Source: Gallionellaceae bacterium
GTDB lineage: Bacteria; Pseudomonadota; Gammaproteobacteria; Burkholderiales; Gallionellaceae
Length of the DNA stretch: 9,067 nucleotides
Reading direction: 5' to 3'
Assembly: GCA_003445795.1 (NCBI GenBank)
Contig: DMCN01000056.1
Coordinates: 6,149-15,215 of the forward strand
The notes beneath the pieces were generated by a model, which did no database searches, was not told where the DNA came from, and saw nothing but the letters and a program-made list of their open reading frames with translations. This document shows positions 6,847 to 9,067 of the stretch, piece after piece (position 1 is the first letter of the stretch; the number at the start of each line of letters is the position of its first letter). The translations under genes were made by a program, and so were the position numbers.

Positions 6847-6876
6847 AAGGGGGAGCGGCGACGCTCCCCCTTTTTT
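6847..6876 (+). terminator. Intrinsic terminator of acs
   Basis: GGGGGAGCG (6849-6857) pairs with CGCTCCCCC (6862-6870), a perfect 9-bp GC-rich stem closed by a GCGA loop of the stable GNRA class. It is followed directly by six T (6871-6876). Two A before the stem (6847-6848) can pair with the first T residues, so the structure could also act, more weakly, on the other strand. Confidence 0.92.
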
Positions 6877-6944
6877 CGGGCTAAAAAACACCCTTCCCGT
6901 AACAAAAAACCTTCAATAATCAAACTGGAATGACACATCCAAGG

Positions 6945-6973
6945 TTGACCCGAGCCCTTGCCTCCGCTACCAT
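6945..6973 (+). promoter_or_regulatory. mltD: Sigma-70-type promoter for mltD
   Basis: TTGACC (6945-6950) and TACCAT (6968-6973) are separated by exactly 17 bases, a near-consensus -35/-10 pair. A/T-rich DNA lies upstream (about 6883-6935), possibly helping RNA polymerase binding. The expected transcript start is near 6980, about 25 bases before the GTG at 7005, which excludes the in-frame ATG at 6930 as the start on this transcript. Confidence 0.65.
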
Positions 6974-7004
6974 CGCAACACTTCAATCAAGACGGCTGCC
7001 AATA

Positions 7005-8576
7005 GTGTCCATCAAAAAACCGCTTCTGCTCATTCTCAGCGCCGTGCTCGGCTGCACCGTTGCCATGGCGTCCCATGCCGAGACGGTCGTGGCATTGAAT
7101 ACTCCCGAATTGACTGCGCCTGCCGTTCAAGCACCACTCGCTGAAACTGCCGCGCCGCAACAAACTGCGACGATCCAGACACCCGCTGCCGAATCAACAG
7201 CCGAACCCGAAACACAAGCCCCCGCCCCGATACGCGAAGCAATGATCGTCGCGCCCGAACCGGCAGCCGACGACCTGTGGCAACGCATCCGCAACGGCTA
7301 CGGCATGAACGAGCTGAACAGCCCGCTGATCAAGCGCCACGAGAAGTGGTATGCCAGCCATCCCGACTACGTGTTGCGCATGACCGAGCGCGGTCGCCGT
7401 TACCTGTTCTACATCGTCGAGGAAGTCGAACGCCGCGGCATGCCGATGGAGATCGCGCTGTTGCCGATGATCGAGAGCGCCTTCAACCCCGGCGCCAACT
7501 CGGTGGCGAGCGCCTCCGGCATCTGGCAATTCATCCCTTCCACCGGCAAACACTTCGGCATGGAGCAGAACTGGTGGCACGATGGCCGTCGCGACATCAT
7601 CGGCGCGACCAACGGCGCGCTGGACTACCTGCAAAAGCTGCATGACCAGTTCGGCGATTGGGAACTGGCGTTGGCCGCCTACAACTGGGGCGAGAACGCC
7701 GTCGCCCGCGCGCAGGCCAAGAACCGCAAGCTGCGCAAACCCACCGATTACTCGCATCTCAGGATGCCGCGCGAGACCCAGAACTACGTGCCGAAACTGC
7801 TGGCCGTGAAGAACATCGTCAGCGACCCCGAACGCTTCGGCCTGATTCTGAGCGACGTGCCCGATGCACCTTACTTCGAAGCCGTCGCCGCCAATCAACA
7901 CATGGATGTGAAGATCGCCGCCGAACTGGCCGACATCCCGATGGAAGAATTCATCGCCCTCAATCCCAGCCACAACCGTCCGGTGATCCTGCAGGGTTCC
8001 TCCGAGGTGCTGTTGTTGCCGGTAGACAAGGTCGAGACCTTCCGCAGCAATCTGGCCAAGACCAATCTGCGCCTGGTTTCCTGGCAGCCCTACGAAAGCA
8101 AGAAAGGTGAGCGCTTCGAGCAGATCGCCGCCCACTTCGGCTTGTCGATATCCGAATTGCGCTCTGCCAACGGCCTGTCGAAATACGCACAGGAAAGCAA
8201 CGGTCAGACCCTGCTGGTACCGATCAAGGATGAGGAATCGGCGATCCAGTTCGCCGCGTTCAACATGCATCCCAACGCCGTCGCCGAGATGTACGGCGCC
8301 GTCCGCTATACGGTGCGCCGTGGCGACACCATCTCTACCATCGCGCGCCGCTTCCATGTCAGCCAGCGACAACTGCGCGAAGCGAACAACGGCAGAACAT
8401 TCCTGCGCGTCGGCCAGCATTTCAACATCGTCCTGTCCGACACCAATCGCCCCGTCGCACGCAAGCGCAGCGTAACCGCGACCAAGGCCAAATCGAAGAA
8501 GAGCACCAACACCCGCAAGAAGTCGGCCAGTATGAAGGTCGCTTACGACACCAGCCACTCCAGGCAATCGAACTGA
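7005..8576 (+). CDS. mltD: Membrane-bound lytic murein transglycosylase D-like, GH23 with LysM repeats
   Basis: Cell-envelope enzyme that cleaves peptidoglycan glycan strands with formation of 1,6-anhydro-muramic ends. I start it at the GTG at 7005 (523 residues) because the secretion signal then begins correctly (VSIKKPLLLILSAVLGC) and a good promoter lies just upstream. The in-frame ATG at 6930 would add 25 residues not typical of a signal peptide. No strong Shine-Dalgarno is seen. Cys17 follows VLG and could be a lipidation site as in E. coli MltD; cleavage after SHA (residue 25) by signal peptidase I is the alternative. Residues 26-88 are a Pro/Ala/Thr/Glu-rich linker. The transglycosylase domain is at about 145-255: catalytic Glu157 in LLPMIESAFNP, then SASGIWQFIPSTGKHFG and ALAAYNWGENA (Tyr226, Asn227). 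Two diverged LysM-like units lie at about 290-345 and 355-410, and a clear LysM (YTVRRGDTISTIARRF) at 433-476. The last 47 residues are very basic. It ends one base from the opposing ABC gene. Confidence 0.93.
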   Translation: MSIKKPLLLILSAVLGCTVAMASHAETVVALNTPELTAPAVQAPLAETAAPQQTATIQTPAAESTAEPETQAPAPIREAMIVAPEPAADDLWQRIRNGYGMNELNSPLIKRHEKWYASHPDYVLRMTERGRRYLFYIVEEVERRGMPMEIALLPMIESAFNPGANSVASASGIWQFIPSTGKHFGMEQNWWHDGRRDIIGATNGALDYLQKLHDQFGDWELALAAYNWGENAVARAQAKNRKLRKPTDYSHLRMPRETQNYVPKLLAVKNIVSDPERFGLILSDVPDAPYFEAVAANQHMDVKIAAELADIPMEEFIALNPSHNRPVILQGSSEVLLLPVDKVETFRSNLAKTNLRLVSWQPYESKKGERFEQIAAHFGLSISELRSANGLSKYAQESNGQTLLVPIKDEESAIQFAAFNMHPNAVAEMYGAVRYTVRRGDTISTIARRFHVSQRQLREANNGRTFLRVGQHFNIVLSDTNRPVARKRSVTATKAKSKKSTNTRKKSASMKVAYDTSHSRQSN

Positions 8577-8577
8577 T

Positions 8578-9067
8578 CTATTTGTTGTACAGGTGGCAAT
8601 GCACCTGATGCGTCGTGCTGATCCGGCTAGCGTCCGGGTAGCGTCGTGAGCAGGCTGCAATCGCGCGTGCGCAGCGCGGCGCGAAATAGCAGCCCGCAGG
8701 CGGGTTCGCCGGCGACGGCAGATCGCCTTCCAATTTGACATATTCCCTGCCCACCCCGTCGATGCGCGGCACTGCCGACAGCAAGGCCTGCGTGTAGGGA
8801 TGCTTCGGTGAACGCATCACCTCTTCCGTCGTACCGCGCTCGACGATACGCCCCAGATACATCACGCACACCTCGTGCGCGAGATATTCCACCACCGCGA
8901 GATTGTGGGTGATGAAGAGATAACTCAGCCCCAATTCCTGTTGCAGTTCTTTCAGCAGATTCAGTATCTGCGCCTGCACCGACACATCCAGCGCCGAGGT
9001 CGGCTCGTCGCAAATCAGCAATTGCGGCGACACCGCCAGCGCACGCGCGATGGCGATGCGCTGGCGC
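8578..9067 (-). CDS. Oligopeptide/dipeptide-type ABC transporter ATP-binding protein, C-terminal part (5' truncated by window)
   Basis: ATPase subunit that powers import of peptides or related solutes (DppD/DppF, OppD/OppF, GsiA or YejF relatives). 162 residues are visible; the start and Walker A lie beyond base 9067, and the frame is open to the edge, so the GTG at 9033 is internal. Visible residues begin with the end of the ABC signature, RQRIAIARALA (1-11). Walker B LLICDEP is at 16-22, the D-loop SALD at 24-27 and the switch histidine at 54 (FITHNLAVVEYL). The C-terminal oligo_HPY extension starts at HPYTQALLSAVPR (89-101), followed by LEGDLPSP (112-119) and the cysteine-rich end GCYFAPRCARAIAAC (125-139), with a last Cys at 157. 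This extension marks the peptide/nickel-type importer ATPases. It could be a single-domain OppF/DppF protein or the second half of a fused double ATPase, which the window cannot decide. The TAG stop is at 8578-8580. Confidence 0.93.
   Translation of the reverse strand, partial: RQRIAIARALAVSPQLLICDEPTSALDVSVQAQILNLLKELQQELGLSYLFITHNLAVVEYLAHEVCVMYLGRIVERGTTEEVMRSPKHPYTQALLSAVPRIDGVGREYVKLEGDLPSPANPPAGCYFAPRCARAIAACSRRYPDASRISTTHQVHCHLYNK

Noticed and set aside
5245..6891. Long minus-strand open frames opposite acs (247 and 290 codons)
   Set aside because: Both lie opposite a secure, conserved gene and show no motifs; one runs through the acs terminator.
7194..8741. 515-codon open frame on the minus strand opposite mltD
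   Set aside because: It mirrors the strongly biased codon use of mltD, has a low-complexity Gly/His/Gln/Val/Arg composition without recognisable domains, and runs across the end of the ABC gene. It is a by-product of high GC at third positions.
9031..9033. GTG at 9033 as the start of the ABC ATPase
   Set aside because: The frame continues to the window edge and encodes the end of the ABC signature (RQRIAIARALA) upstream of it.
1..9067. CRISPR arrays, insertion sequences, tRNA or rRNA genes, tandem repeats, phage or defence genes
   Set aside because: None could be recognised on either strand by eye. All stretches over 300 bases are occupied by well-supported coding genes; the largest gap is 185 bases (6820-7004).

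Overview
The window is about 60% GC and almost fully coding, with one gene cut at each end. Gene content, codon use and protein families point to a betaproteobacterium. A Nitrosomonadales/Gallionellaceae-type organism is a reasonable guess, but the sequence alone does not prove it. I see no insertion sequence, integrase, CRISPR array, tRNA or rRNA; the region reads as chromosome backbone with an efflux operon.

Layout. (1) 1-3546, plus strand: a tightly coupled operon. It holds the C-terminal 576 residues of a heavy-metal RND pump (CzcA/CusA family), a small DUF3240 protein, a TolC/CzcC-type outer-membrane factor and an 85-residue SemiSWEET transporter. All three junctions overlap (ATGA, ATGA, TGATG). 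(2) 3547-3607: a short spacer with a hairpin and a possible -10 box. (3) 3608-4819: a cyclic-di-GMP phosphodiesterase of the DUF3391/HD-GYP type. (4) 4855-6819: acetyl-CoA synthetase (Acs) with its own good ribosome binding site, 35 bases after the HD-GYP gene. (5) 6820-7004: a strong intrinsic terminator followed by a well-formed sigma-70-type promoter. (6) 7005-8576: a membrane-bound lytic transglycosylase of the MltD type, with a GH23 domain, LysM repeats and a very basic tail; I place its start at a GTG inside a longer open frame. (7) 8578-9067, minus strand: the C-terminal part of an oligopeptide/dipeptide-type ABC ATPase, converging on mltD with a single base between the stop codons.

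How the genes work together. The RND pump and outer-membrane factor would form an export complex for metal cations with a periplasmic adaptor, which is not visible and is presumably upstream. The DUF3240 protein is a plausible small regulatory or metal-sensing partner. The SemiSWEET gene at the end of the operon is the least expected member. The HD-GYP and acs genes may be co-transcribed, but nothing in the sequence shows a functional link. No clearly new multi-gene system is evident. The best candidate for follow-up is the four-gene coupled block pump / DUF3240 / outer-membrane factor / SemiSWEET.
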